Shown here piece by piece: positions 1 through 6,542 of a DNA stretch of 21,011 nt (within the stretch, counting starts at the first letter, position 1; each line of letters begins with the position of its first letter). Position numbers and translations under genes: made by a program. Origin of the DNA: Candidatus Colicola coprequi (GTDB lineage: Bacteria; Bacteroidota; Bacteroidia; Bacteroidales; Paludibacteraceae); assembly GCA_018065765.1 (NCBI GenBank), contig JAGHSR010000152.1, positions 1-21,011 on the forward strand, given 5' to 3'. A model generated the notes under the pieces. The model was not told the DNA's origin and made no database searches. It worked only from the letters and a program-made list of their open reading frames with translations.

Positions 1-47
1 AGACCGCTGCGCTATTCTAGAGGTTCTAGACCGCTGCGCTATTCTAG
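1..47. repeat. Two direct copies of a 20-bp repeat (GACCGCTGCGCT family)
   Basis: The 20-mer agaccgctgcgctattctag occurs at 1-20 and again, identical, at 28-47, a period of 27 bp. A diverged form (gacgctacgctatagga) follows at 78-94. The core gaccgctgcgct recurs once more 5.2 kb away at 5236-5247. No open frame of note runs through it, so it looks like a dispersed intergenic repeat rather than coding sequence. The first copy touches the window edge, so the array may extend further left. Confidence 0.8.
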
Positions 48-50
48 TAG

Positions 51-75
51 CCCCCCCAGCCCCCTAAAGGGGGAG
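51..75. repeat. C/G-rich inverted repeat (CCCCCTAAAGGGGG)
   Basis: A run of seven C, then agcccccta, then a matching G run forms a short palindrome. The arms ccccct and aggggg at 60-73 are separated by only 2 bases. It has no adjacent T-tract on either strand. Similar C-run/G-run palindromes are, from memory, common between genes in Bacteroidales genomes. It may act as a weak hairpin downstream of the minus-strand rluA-like gene, but I see no proof of termination. Confidence 0.55.
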
Positions 76-211
76 GAGACGCTACGCTATAGGACGGCGC
101 AGGCAACGCTAAATATCTAAAAAGATGGGGGTTGCGTAGTATGCGGCACTGGGAGCCGCGTAAGGTGCTAATGTAATCGCCCCAAAGAAGGGAAAGGATG
201 AAATTGTATCA
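76..211. other. Gene-free stretch downstream of the rluA-like gene
   Basis: No convincing gene is seen here. The stretch holds a diverged GACCGCTGCGCT-family copy (78-94). It also holds a small hairpin with arms gcggc (143-147) and gccgc (155-159). On the minus strand a T-run (revcomp of 119-124) lies about 20 bases beyond that hairpin, too far for a textbook intrinsic terminator. An open frame on the minus strand through 109-333 overlaps the rluA-like gene out of frame and is not believed. Confidence 0.5.
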
Positions 212-886
212 TCAGCCAACGTCAAAGGCATACCAAAGGGGGGCATTGGGTACAGGGGCGGTGATGGTGATGTGTTCGTGCGAAACCGGATGTACAAACT
301 CAATCTGACGAGCATGTAGGCAAATTCCTCCATCCTGATTGGAACGACGGGCTCCGTATTTCAAGTCTCCCTTGATGGGACAGCCTATTGCTGCCAATTG
401 ACACCGAATCTGATGATGACGTCCCGTTTCAAGGTTAATCTCAAGCAAAGTATATCGGTCTGAGTGCGCCAATGTGCGATAGGTGAGCACTGCACGTTTG
501 GCATCCTTATCCGTTGATTTAGCAATAAAAGACTTATTCAGTGCCTCACGTCGCACAAGGTAATGCTCCAAACGCCCTTCACTCTCGCGTGGTGCATTCT
601 GTACAATAGCCCAATAGGTTTTGCGTATCTGTTCGTGTGATGAAAACATGGCATTGAGGCGAGTCAGCGCCTTGCTTGTACGTGCAAAAAGGACCACTCC
701 ACTCGTAGGACGATCCAAACGGTGGGTGACACCCAAAAAGACCTCTCCGGGTTTGTTGTACTTGGCCTTGATATAAGCCTTAACCTTTTCGGATAGAGGT
801 TCATCGCCTGTCTTATCACCTTGTACAATCTCGTTGCAGGTTTTGGAGACCGCAATAATGTGATTATCTTCGTATAAAATAGTCAT
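212..886 (-). CDS. RluA-family pseudouridine synthase
   Basis: A 224-residue protein that should isomerise specific uridines in ribosomal or transfer RNA to pseudouridine in the cytoplasm. The family signature HRLDRPTSG (residues 56-64) contains the catalytic aspartate. Further family blocks are the ITxRTL-like strand and the ETGRHHQIR segment near residues 153-161, which lines the active site. There is no N-terminal S4 domain, so it resembles the short, single-domain RluA/TruC-like members rather than RluC/RluD. The start is an ATG at 886 with no Shine-Dalgarno sequence. The upstream gap to the GSCFA gene is filled by a 7-bp tandem repeat. It may be the last gene of the rsmE run or transcribed separately. 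The exact RNA target cannot be read from the sequence. Confidence 0.9.
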   Translation of the reverse strand: MTILYEDNHIIAVSKTCNEIVQGDKTGDEPLSEKVKAYIKAKYNKPGEVFLGVTHRLDRPTSGVVLFARTSKALTRLNAMFSSHEQIRKTYWAIVQNAPRESEGRLEHYLVRREALNKSFIAKSTDKDAKRAVLTYRTLAHSDRYTLLEINLETGRHHQIRCQLAAIGCPIKGDLKYGARRSNQDGGICLHARQIEFVHPVSHEHITITAPVPNAPLWYAFDVG

Positions 887-984
887 CGGTTTTCAGTAAA
901 ATGCAAAATGCAGAATGCAAAATGCAAAATGCAGGATGCAAAATGCAAAATGCAAAATGCAGAATGCGTTTTCAGTTATCAGTT
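887..984. repeat. Heptanucleotide tandem array, 14 units in phase
   Basis: Fourteen consecutive 7-bp units fill the gap between the two minus-strand genes. They read cggtttt, cagtaaa, then ten atgcaaa/atgcaga-type units (901-970), then ttcagtt and atcagtt. Two sequence families (ATGCARA and CAGTTAT-like) share one uninterrupted 7-bp phase. The array starts right after the ATG of the rluA-like gene on the plus strand and overlaps the last two codons of the GSCFA gene, including its TGA (979-981). The same AATGCAR unit recurs inside the RNase R gene at 19571-19654. Confidence 0.93.
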
Positions 985-1797
985 TTTAGAGATTATGTGT
1001 AAAAGTTTCGTTTTTCGTTCTTCGACACTCTGAAGAAAGAGTCGATACTCCTCACTCTCCGGATGCAGAGGACGATGGTGCTCATCCAGCCACAACTGAT
1101 GCAACTCACGCATAAGCGACTGAGTAGTAGTATCGGTCAAATAAGTCGCTGCAAAACGTTCCCAAATATAGTCAACCGCCACAGACGAAGGATGAAGCAT
1201 ATCTTCGGCATAAAAACGATAATCCCTCAACTCGTCCATCAGTATTTCGTAGGAAGGGAAATAGTCGGGTGGTCCCGACAGACCAATCATCCGTGCGGGT
1301 CGGAAAAAATCTATGAGTTGCTCCTGAGCAAGTAGGAGAATGGCTTTACTAAGATTGTTAGCATGTAAGCCATCCTTGAGATGACGGATGGGTGATACAG
1401 TAAAGATAAAACGCTTGTCTTGATAGCGCTCCAAAATAGGTTTCCACAGGGCGACAATCTCTTCAACAGTCAGACGACGGCGAAGGAAATCGGTAGCCGG
1501 ACGTTTTTGGCAATTATCCACTACTTGTCCTGTCATTTTGTCCTCATACACCCAAGCCGTTCCCCATGTAAGGATAATCACATCGTAGTTAGCCATCAAA
1601 GAATCGCTCAAGTGATTGGCAATAGAGACAGGATTGTACAAAGTGTGAAACGGATTGGCTGTCACATGCAGGTAGTACTGTTGCATCTTGGCTGCTATCG
1701 CATCCGAGAAGCACGAACCTAACATGAGAATCCTGTCTTCGTAGGTCAACGACCATGACATTGAGGGAATAGATATAGGAGTGGAGAAAGACATCAT
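979..1797 (-). CDS. GSCFA-domain protein (SGNH-hydrolase-like)
   Basis: A 272-residue protein of the GSCFA family, named after its conserved motif, which is seen here as LGSCFSDAIA (residues 26-35). It is followed by the typical NPFHTLYNP segment (about residues 47-55). The family is regarded as related to SGNH/GDSL esterases, with the motif serine as the likely nucleophile, but its substrate is not established. No signal peptide is evident. The frame can extend to a TTG at 1803. I prefer the ATG at 1797, the first of two consecutive ATGs. It lies 27 bp downstream of the FtsX-like permease on the same strand, so co-transcription is likely. The C-terminal Lys-Asn and the stop codon are formed by the edge of the 7-bp repeat array, so the original C-terminus may have been altered. 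Confidence 0.85.
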   Translation of the reverse strand: MMSFSTPISIPSMSWSLTYEDRILMLGSCFSDAIAAKMQQYYLHVTANPFHTLYNPVSIANHLSDSLMANYDVIILTWGTAWVYEDKMTGQVVDNCQKRPATDFLRRRLTVEEIVALWKPILERYQDKRFIFTVSPIRHLKDGLHANNLSKAILLLAQEQLIDFFRPARMIGLSGPPDYFPSYEILMDELRDYRFYAEDMLHPSSVAVDYIWERFAATYLTDTTTQSLMRELHQLWLDEHHRPLHPESEEYRLFLQSVEERKTKLLHIISKN

Positions 1798-1824
1798 AGT
1801 CAACGATTGAGGGTGTTTTTGCAG

Positions 1825-3045
1825 TTAATCAAAGTGCATCACCTTGGCAGGAGAAATATGCGTTACGATGGCAGATGGTGCCAATAAGATGAGCATAGAG
1901 AGAACGATCGTTCCCACATTGAGCGCCAGCCATCCTAACCACGGGAATGCCATCGGAACATAATTGACGTAGTACGTTGCGGCATCCAAAGGGATAATGT
2001 GTGTAAAATACTGCACAGCCACCAAAGTAAGACCTATTCCATTTCCCCACAAAACACCGCGAACAATGAGCATGCCGGCCTCCGTGAGGAAAACGCGACG
2101 GACAAAGCGGTTATTAGCCCCCAAGGCTTTGAGTGTCCCGATGAGGGTGACATGGTCAATGATGAGGATAATCAGTCCAGAAATAATATTGAATCCCGCC
2201 ACACACAACATGAGTACAAGGATGATGACCACGTTCATATCCAACAAATCGAGCCATGAGAAAGTCTGTGGATTGAGTTGTTCAATGGTTTGCGTATAGT
2301 AAGCGTTACCATCTTCGTCCACATGATTGGCAGTAGTGAAATAGACCGCATCGGCAGTCTGCTCCAAATTGGCAAAATCGTCCACTAATATTTCCAATCC
2401 AGATGCTTGATGCTCTGACCATTGGTTCAGTTGGCAAATTAGGTCAGGTTGTCCCAAGACAAAAAGCCGGTCAAAATCGGCAAATCCTGTCCTATAAATA
2501 CCTGCCACCGACAATCGTCGTACGCGCACATCATCACCCACGAAATAACATAGCACACGGTCACCTACACTGAGATTCAGTGCCCGACTCATATCTTCCG
2601 ATAGAAGGACATGATTGGATTCCGTAGGCAAAGAACCGGCTATCAAGTTTTGTGCGAAATAATCCCAATAGTTCGTCCCTTTGAGCACGATACCATTGAA
2701 AGCGTCATCGGTTTTGAGAATGCCGGGTTTGGTATAAAAAGGAGTCACATGAGTAACGTGCGGCAACGAAGACAACACATCGACCAGTGAATCAGAAAAA
2801 GTAATGGGTTGATACTCGTAGGTGTTGTTATTCTCAAAATTAACGACTTGGATATGCGCCCCAAAGCCTGCTATCTTTTCCGTAATCGTGCGTTTAAACC
2901 CCACGACGACGCATATTGTGATGACCATTACCACCACACCAATAATCATCCCCGCCAATGCCACCTTGACGGCAGGTGTGGAGGAACGTTTCTCAGTGGA
3001 CTGAGAAGCATACAAACGATGTGCTATGAATGTTTCAGGCTTCAA
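1825..3045 (-). CDS. FtsX/LolE-family ABC transporter permease
   Basis: A 406-residue inner-membrane permease. It has one transmembrane segment near residues 28-50, a large periplasmic MacB/LolE-like domain (about 55-260), then three more transmembrane segments (about 270-295, 315-345 and 365-395). This is the layout of LolC/LolE, which help release lipoproteins to the outer membrane, and of related FtsX-domain exporters. No ATPase partner gene lies nearby, so it must pair with one encoded elsewhere. The start is a TTG at 3045 whose TTGA overlaps the TGA stop of the upstream PAP2 gene. Conserved N-terminal residues (FIAHRLY) lie just after it and the next in-frame ATG falls inside the first membrane segment. 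The overlap suggests translational coupling. Confidence 0.87.
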   Translation of the reverse strand: MKPETFIAHRLYASQSTEKRSSTPAVKVALAGMIIGVVVMVITICVVVGFKRTITEKIAGFGAHIQVVNFENNNTYEYQPITFSDSLVDVLSSLPHVTHVTPFYTKPGILKTDDAFNGIVLKGTNYWDYFAQNLIAGSLPTESNHVLLSEDMSRALNLSVGDRVLCYFVGDDVRVRRLSVAGIYRTGFADFDRLFVLGQPDLICQLNQWSEHQASGLEILVDDFANLEQTADAVYFTTANHVDEDGNAYYTQTIEQLNPQTFSWLDLLDMNVVIILVLMLCVAGFNIISGLIILIIDHVTLIGTLKALGANNRFVRRVFLTEAGMLIVRGVLWGNGIGLTLVAVQYFTHIIPLDAATYYVNYVPMAFPWLGWLALNVGTIVLSMLILLAPSAIVTHISPAKVMHFD

Positions 3046-3662
3046 TCGGCAAGAGTTGTAGTTTTTTTACGTAGGACAAACGAAACGAGGGCGTATATTA
3101 GAAGCGCCGTGACGGCACCTACAATGAGTCCACCCAAAATATCTCCCGGATAATGTACTCCTAAATACATACGCGAGTAACAGTTGAGAGCCACCCAAAG
3201 AAAAAGGACGATGGGAACAATAACATTGAGGTAGCAGGTAGCAGACTGTCGATACGGAAGCACCACTTGACGTGTCCATAGAAGAGTATAGAGCAGGGCT
3301 ACCGACATCGTATTAGCAGCGTGGCTACTAACAAAGCCGTACAAACCGCCTACATAGCCGCGGACGATATGCAACTGTCCACATAGAAGAGGTTCGTGGG
3401 TCGGTCGGAGACGACAAACAAGATGTTTAATTATTCCCGATGACACCCAATCACTCACCCCTACCACAGCGACGATAGCTGCCACATAGACAAGTGCACG
3501 ACGCCAACCAAATCGCCAAAAAAGCAAACCAATGAGCAGTGCATATAATGGCAGCCATGTCAAACGACCGGAGATAACCCACATGAGATTATCAGCCCAG
3601 GCTGCATGGTGGTGATTAATCCACAACAAAATTTCGGTGTCTATGTCTATCAGGCGGTGCAT
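3042..3662 (-). CDS. PAP2-family membrane phosphatase
   Basis: A 206-residue membrane phosphatase of the PAP2/type 2 phosphatidic-acid phosphatase superfamily. All three active-site motifs are visible: KHLVCRLRP (K-x6-RP), the SSHA block that replaces the usual PSGH, and SRMYLGVHYPGD (SR-x5-H-x3-D). About five hydrophobic segments surround them. Bacterial members of this kind dephosphorylate undecaprenyl diphosphate to recycle the peptidoglycan lipid carrier, or act on lipid phosphates. The substrate cannot be decided here. The gene begins with an ATG 3 bp after the rsmE stop and overlaps the permease gene, so it is a core member of the minus-strand operon. Confidence 0.88.
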   Translation of the reverse strand: MHRLIDIDTEILLWINHHHAAWADNLMWVISGRLTWLPLYALLIGLLFWRFGWRRALVYVAAIVAVVGVSDWVSSGIIKHLVCRLRPTHEPLLCGQLHIVRGYVGGLYGFVSSHAANTMSVALLYTLLWTRQVVLPYRQSATCYLNVIVPIVLFLWVALNCYSRMYLGVHYPGDILGGLIVGAVTALLIYALVSFVLRKKTTTLAD

Positions 3663-3665
3663 AGG

Positions 3666-4367
3666 TTATTCATTCATCAAAATGACAGTATGACAGGCGA
3701 CCACTCCGGCTGTTTCGGTACGCAGGCGTGAATTGCCAAGACTAACGGGGACAAAACCCAAAGTCAGAGCATCCTGCACTTCTTGTTCAGAAAAATCCCC
3801 CTCCGGTCCGATAAGTACAACCACATCTTCTCCTCGCTTAATTTCGTCTCGTAAAAGGCGTTTATCTTCCTTGTAACAATGAGCTATAAACCGTGACTGA
3901 TGCGGGTTGATTGCACGGATAAAATCGTCAAATGGCACCAGTGGATTCAGCCGAGGCAGATAAGGTGTGAGTGACTGTTTAGCCGCAGAGAGGACAATCT
4001 TCTCCAATCGTTCGGTACGGAGCTGTTTGCGCTCGGAAAAACGGCACAACAAAGGTGTTATCTCATCCACACCTATTTCCGTACATTTCTCTATCATCCA
4101 TTCTAGGCGCTCCATATTTTTAGTCGGTGCAATGGCAATGTGCAGATGAAACGGATGGGAAGGCTGCTGAGACTCTGACGTAAGAATCTCAAATTCGCAG
4201 TGCTTGGGGTGAGGATTCGTAATGCGAGCCGTGTACGTAGTGCCACGACCATCCGTCAAGAGAATCTCATCTCCGCGCGTGCAACGCAACACACGAACGC
4301 AATGGGCACTCTCTTCCTCACTAAGGCAATGCGTGACGGCAATATCAGGAGTATAAAAAAGGTACAT
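3666..4367 (-). CDS. rsmE: 16S rRNA (uracil-1498-N3)-methyltransferase RsmE
   Basis: A 233-residue SPOUT-class methyltransferase that uses S-adenosylmethionine to methylate N3 of U1498 in 16S rRNA. The N-terminal PUA-like domain contains HCVRVLRCTRGDEI. The SPOUT domain carries the family blocks EWMIEKCTEIGVDEI, VLIGPEGDFSEQE and LGNSRLRTETAGV, which form the knotted cofactor site. Length is normal for the family. The ATG at 4367 lies only 8 bp from a -7 box, giving an almost leaderless transcript. It is the first gene of the compact minus-strand run (3-bp gap to the PAP2 gene) and diverges from the TonB C-terminal gene. Confidence 0.95.
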   Translation of the reverse strand: MYLFYTPDIAVTHCLSEEESAHCVRVLRCTRGDEILLTDGRGTTYTARITNPHPKHCEFEILTSESQQPSHPFHLHIAIAPTKNMERLEWMIEKCTEIGVDEITPLLCRFSERKQLRTERLEKIVLSAAKQSLTPYLPRLNPLVPFDDFIRAINPHQSRFIAHCYKEDKRLLRDEIKRGEDVVVLIGPEGDFSEQEVQDALTLGFVPVSLGNSRLRTETAGVVACHTVILMNE

Positions 4368-4375
4368 TGGGGCTG

Positions 4376-4407
4376 CAAAGGTAGTGTTTTTTTGTGAAAT
4401 GTAGAAA
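4376..4407 (-). promoter_or_regulatory. Promoter of the rsmE operon
   Basis: On the minus strand, TACCTTTG (4383-4376) matches the Bacteroidota -7 box TAnnTTTG. TTTC at 4407-4404, 20 bp upstream, matches 3 of 4 bases of the -33 box. Only 8 bases separate the -7 box from the rsmE ATG. Confidence 0.7.
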
Positions 4408-4422
4408 TTTTCTTAGAAAAAA

Positions 4423-4454
4423 ATTGTTTATTTCAAAAAACCGTAGTACCTTTG
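4423..4454 (+). promoter_or_regulatory. Promoter of the TonB C-terminal gene
   Basis: TACCTTTG at 4447-4454 is a perfect -7 box, with ATTG at 4423-4426 (3 of 4 matches to TTTG) 20 bp upstream. The ATG at 4459 begins 4 bases after the box, about where transcription should start, so the mRNA may be leaderless. It is arranged symmetrically with the rsmE promoter around about position 4415. Confidence 0.72.
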
Positions 4455-4458
4455 CAGC

Positions 4459-5235
4459 ATGATTTTATCCTTATTACTTTCGATAGTGTTACAAATAGGC
4501 GATTCTCTCTATCTGAATCGCTCTCGTTTGTGTGAAGAACCGGATGCAAAACACGTTGCCGTGGTAGAACGTGCTGACACCATCATTGAGCTCAAATTAT
4601 TTACCATTGACAATCGCACTCTCTATGGTATGGAGCGTTTTTCAGTATGGAATGAGCGTAAATATACGCGCAAGGGTTGGCAGGAGTATTACGACAAAAA
4701 CGGCAATTTAGCAGAGCGTGAGTTTTACAACCGCGAGGGGCATCGCGAGTTGCGAGAAGTCTATTATGCCAATGGAGGACCTGTTCGTCTAATTTACACC
4801 TATACTCGTGGGCAGGTGGAACTCAACCAGTACTACATGAACGGCAATGTCAAACGCCACGAGATACAACGAAGCAAAAAAATAATCGGTGAATGCTACA
4901 CTGAGAGTGGTGCGATGCTCAAATTTACACCTTTTGCCGTTCAGCCACAATTTGTAGGTGGCAAGGACGCTATGTATGCTTATCTGGATAAGAACATAAA
5001 ATACCCTCGTCAGTGCCGCAAAGAACACATTGAGGGACGCGCCATTGTAGAGTTTATCGTTACTGAACATGGTGCCATCCAAGATGTGGAGATTTTCCGT
5101 TCATCCGGAAATGATTTATTAGACGAAGAAGCGATACGTTTGGTACAAGAGATGCCTACATGGAATCCCGGTACGGAAGATGGTCGCGAAGCAGACATGC
5201 GACAGACGGTGTCTGTGATGTTCCATATCAAATAG
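4459..5235 (+). CDS. TonB C-terminal domain protein with YwqK/MORN-like repeats
   Basis: A 258-residue predicted exported protein. A short hydrophobic N-terminus (MILSLLLSIVLQ) could be a signal peptide or anchor. Residues about 70-150 carry repeated Y-x-x-x-G-N-x-x-x-E strands (YYDKNGNLAE, FYNREGHREL, YYMNGNVKRH), like the antitoxin YwqK/MORN-type repeats frequent in Bacteroidota surface proteins. Residues about 160-258 form a TonB C-terminal domain, beginning QPQFVGGKDAMYAYL and ending with the V-x-V-x-F-x-I strand. In TonB itself this domain contacts outer-membrane receptors. Here there is no proline-rich linker and no nearby ExbB/ExbD, so it is probably not a working TonB energiser. The exact role is unknown. 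Its TAG stop overlaps the first base pairs of a dispersed repeat. Confidence 0.82.
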   Translation: MILSLLLSIVLQIGDSLYLNRSRLCEEPDAKHVAVVERADTIIELKLFTIDNRTLYGMERFSVWNERKYTRKGWQEYYDKNGNLAEREFYNREGHRELREVYYANGGPVRLIYTYTRGQVELNQYYMNGNVKRHEIQRSKKIIGECYTESGAMLKFTPFAVQPQFVGGKDAMYAYLDKNIKYPRQCRKEHIEGRAIVEFIVTEHGAIQDVEIFRSSGNDLLDEEAIRLVQEMPTWNPGTEDGREADMRQTVSVMFHIK

Positions 5236-5263
5236 GACCGCTGCGCTGTAGGGGATAGGACGT
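5234..5263. repeat. Dispersed GACCGCTGCGCT-family repeat copy
   Basis: The sequence ggaccgctgcgct at 5235-5247 matches 12 of 13 bases of the copies at 1-47. It is followed by gtaggggataggacg, which echoes ctataggacg at 87-96. It sits between convergent genes and overlaps the stop codon of the upstream TonB C-terminal gene. I see no clear hairpin with a T-tract here. Confidence 0.6.
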
Positions 5264-5278
5264 CAGATAATGGTAGGT

Positions 5279-6520
5279 TTACTGAAGAATTTTTAGCAGC
5301 CTTATCAAGGCTCGCATAGTAGCTCGATCAGTGATTTGGTCGCGCAGTTTACCTAAGTGGAAACACTCTGCATAAGTTGTGGTGGGAGTAGCCCATGCTA
5401 TCCATACTGTTCCTATAGGTTTGTCCTGTGTTCCGCCTGACGGACCGGCAATACCACTAGTGGCTATTGCGTAATCGGTACCGCACAAACGACGTACACC
5501 CTCTGCCATTTCTCGAACACATGCTTCACTGACTGCCCCCGCTTGATTGAGGGTTGAAGATTTTACTCCCAATACATTCTGCTTGACAGAATTGTCGTAT
5601 GCTACTACACTGCCCCAATACCAAGCAGACGATCCTGCGTGACGATTGAGTAGTGCTGCCAACTTACCTCCTGTACAACTCTCGGCAGTCGAGATGGTTT
5701 TGCCCAATTGCTGTAAACGTTGTCCTACTGCCAATTCGATTGGCACGTCCTCATCAATAACAAGCCATTCACGCACCAGATTCATCAATTGGGCTTTGAG
5801 TTCCACAACCTGTTCGTGTGCCACATTGTAAGCACTGAGACGAAGGCGGATAGTACCATCTTTAGGAAGATAAGCCAAATGTACAGACGCAGGCAGTTGT
5901 TGCTCAAAATGCTCCAAATGAATAGCCAAAGAGGATTCCGGAATACCTGACACCATCACAGTACAATGGGTAATCTCCGATGACTGACAACCGATGGCTG
6001 ATGACTGACGATGGATAAACGGAAGCACTTGTTCGCGCATCGCAATTTCCATTTCGTAGGGAACACCGGGTAGAGAGAACAACAACTTGCCCGAAGGCAA
6101 CTGCCAGCACATCAAGGGGGCACTGCCTACCCTATTGGGCAGAATAATGGCGGAACGTGGAACGAGCCACTGCGTTTCGGTGAGGCGATTGAGCACATCC
6201 GGGCGGTCGCGATACAAATCGCGCACGTGCGTTTCTACTTCAGCAGAAGGGATAAGGTCGGTAGAGAAATAGTCACACAAAACATGTTTGGTAATATCAT
6301 CCTTGGTAGGACCTAAGCCACCCGTGGTAATTACAATCTCCACACGAGACAATGCCTCATGCACTGCCTGACGGATATGATTAGCGTCATCGTGGACTGA
6401 AGTAATCTGAAAGAGTTCGATCCCTTGCTCATTCAATCGTTCCGCCATAAAAGCAGAGTTGGTATCCACGACCTGTCCGATGAGCAACTCGTCACCGATG
6501 GTAATAATTTCTGCTCGCAT
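5279..6520 (-). CDS. cinA: CinA family protein (nucleotide-processing, NMN amidohydrolase-like)
   Basis: A 413-residue two-domain CinA protein. Residues 1-165 are a molybdopterin-binding-fold domain with TTGGLGPTKDD (65-75), which in characterised CinA proteins hydrolyses ADP-ribose or related pyrophosphates. Residues about 265-410 form the PncC-like domain with AESCTGG (279-285) and SGIAGPSGG (355-363), which deamidates nicotinamide mononucleotide in NAD recycling. The length is close to the family's usual 400-430. Residues 170-181 are encoded by a degenerate 7-bp repeat and appear to lengthen the segment between the two domains. The ATG at 6520 lies 22 bp after the chitinase stop with no promoter in between, so read-through from the chitinase promoter is likely. 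Confidence 0.94.
   Translation of the reverse strand: MRAEIITIGDELLIGQVVDTNSAFMAERLNEQGIELFQITSVHDDANHIRQAVHEALSRVEIVITTGGLGPTKDDITKHVLCDYFSTDLIPSAEVETHVRDLYRDRPDVLNRLTETQWLVPRSAIILPNRVGSAPLMCWQLPSGKLLFSLPGVPYEMEIAMREQVLPFIHRQSSAIGCQSSEITHCTVMVSGIPESSLAIHLEHFEQQLPASVHLAYLPKDGTIRLRLSAYNVAHEQVVELKAQLMNLVREWLVIDEDVPIELAVGQRLQQLGKTISTAESCTGGKLAALLNRHAGSSAWYWGSVVAYDNSVKQNVLGVKSSTLNQAGAVSEACVREMAEGVRRLCGTDYAIATSGIAGPSGGTQDKPIGTVWIAWATPTTTYAECFHLGKLRDQITDRATMRALIRLLKILQ
5978..6012. repeat. Degenerate heptanucleotide repeat inside cinA
   Basis: Five 7-bp units read on the plus strand as ccgatga, ctgacaa, ccgatgg, ctgatga and ctgacga (consensus CYGAYRA). They are equivalent to CAGTCAT-like units on the coding strand. 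They encode residues 170-181 of CinA (HRQSSAIGCQSS). The unit resembles the CAGTTAT-type flanking units of the array at 887-984. Confidence 0.65.
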
Positions 6521-6542
6521 ACATCGACAAAAAAATCAATGT

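Noticed and set aside
109..333. Minus-strand open frame of 74 codons at the left end
   Set aside because: It overlaps the rluA-like gene in another frame, has no domain and is low in complexity.
887..984. Short regular repeats as a possible CRISPR array
   Set aside because: The units are 7 bp with no unique spacers, and no cas genes are nearby. It is a simple tandem array.
3042..3045. TTG start of the permease as a possible sequencing error or wrong start
   Set aside because: The TTGA overlap with the upstream stop and the conserved N-terminal residues right after it support a real TTG start.
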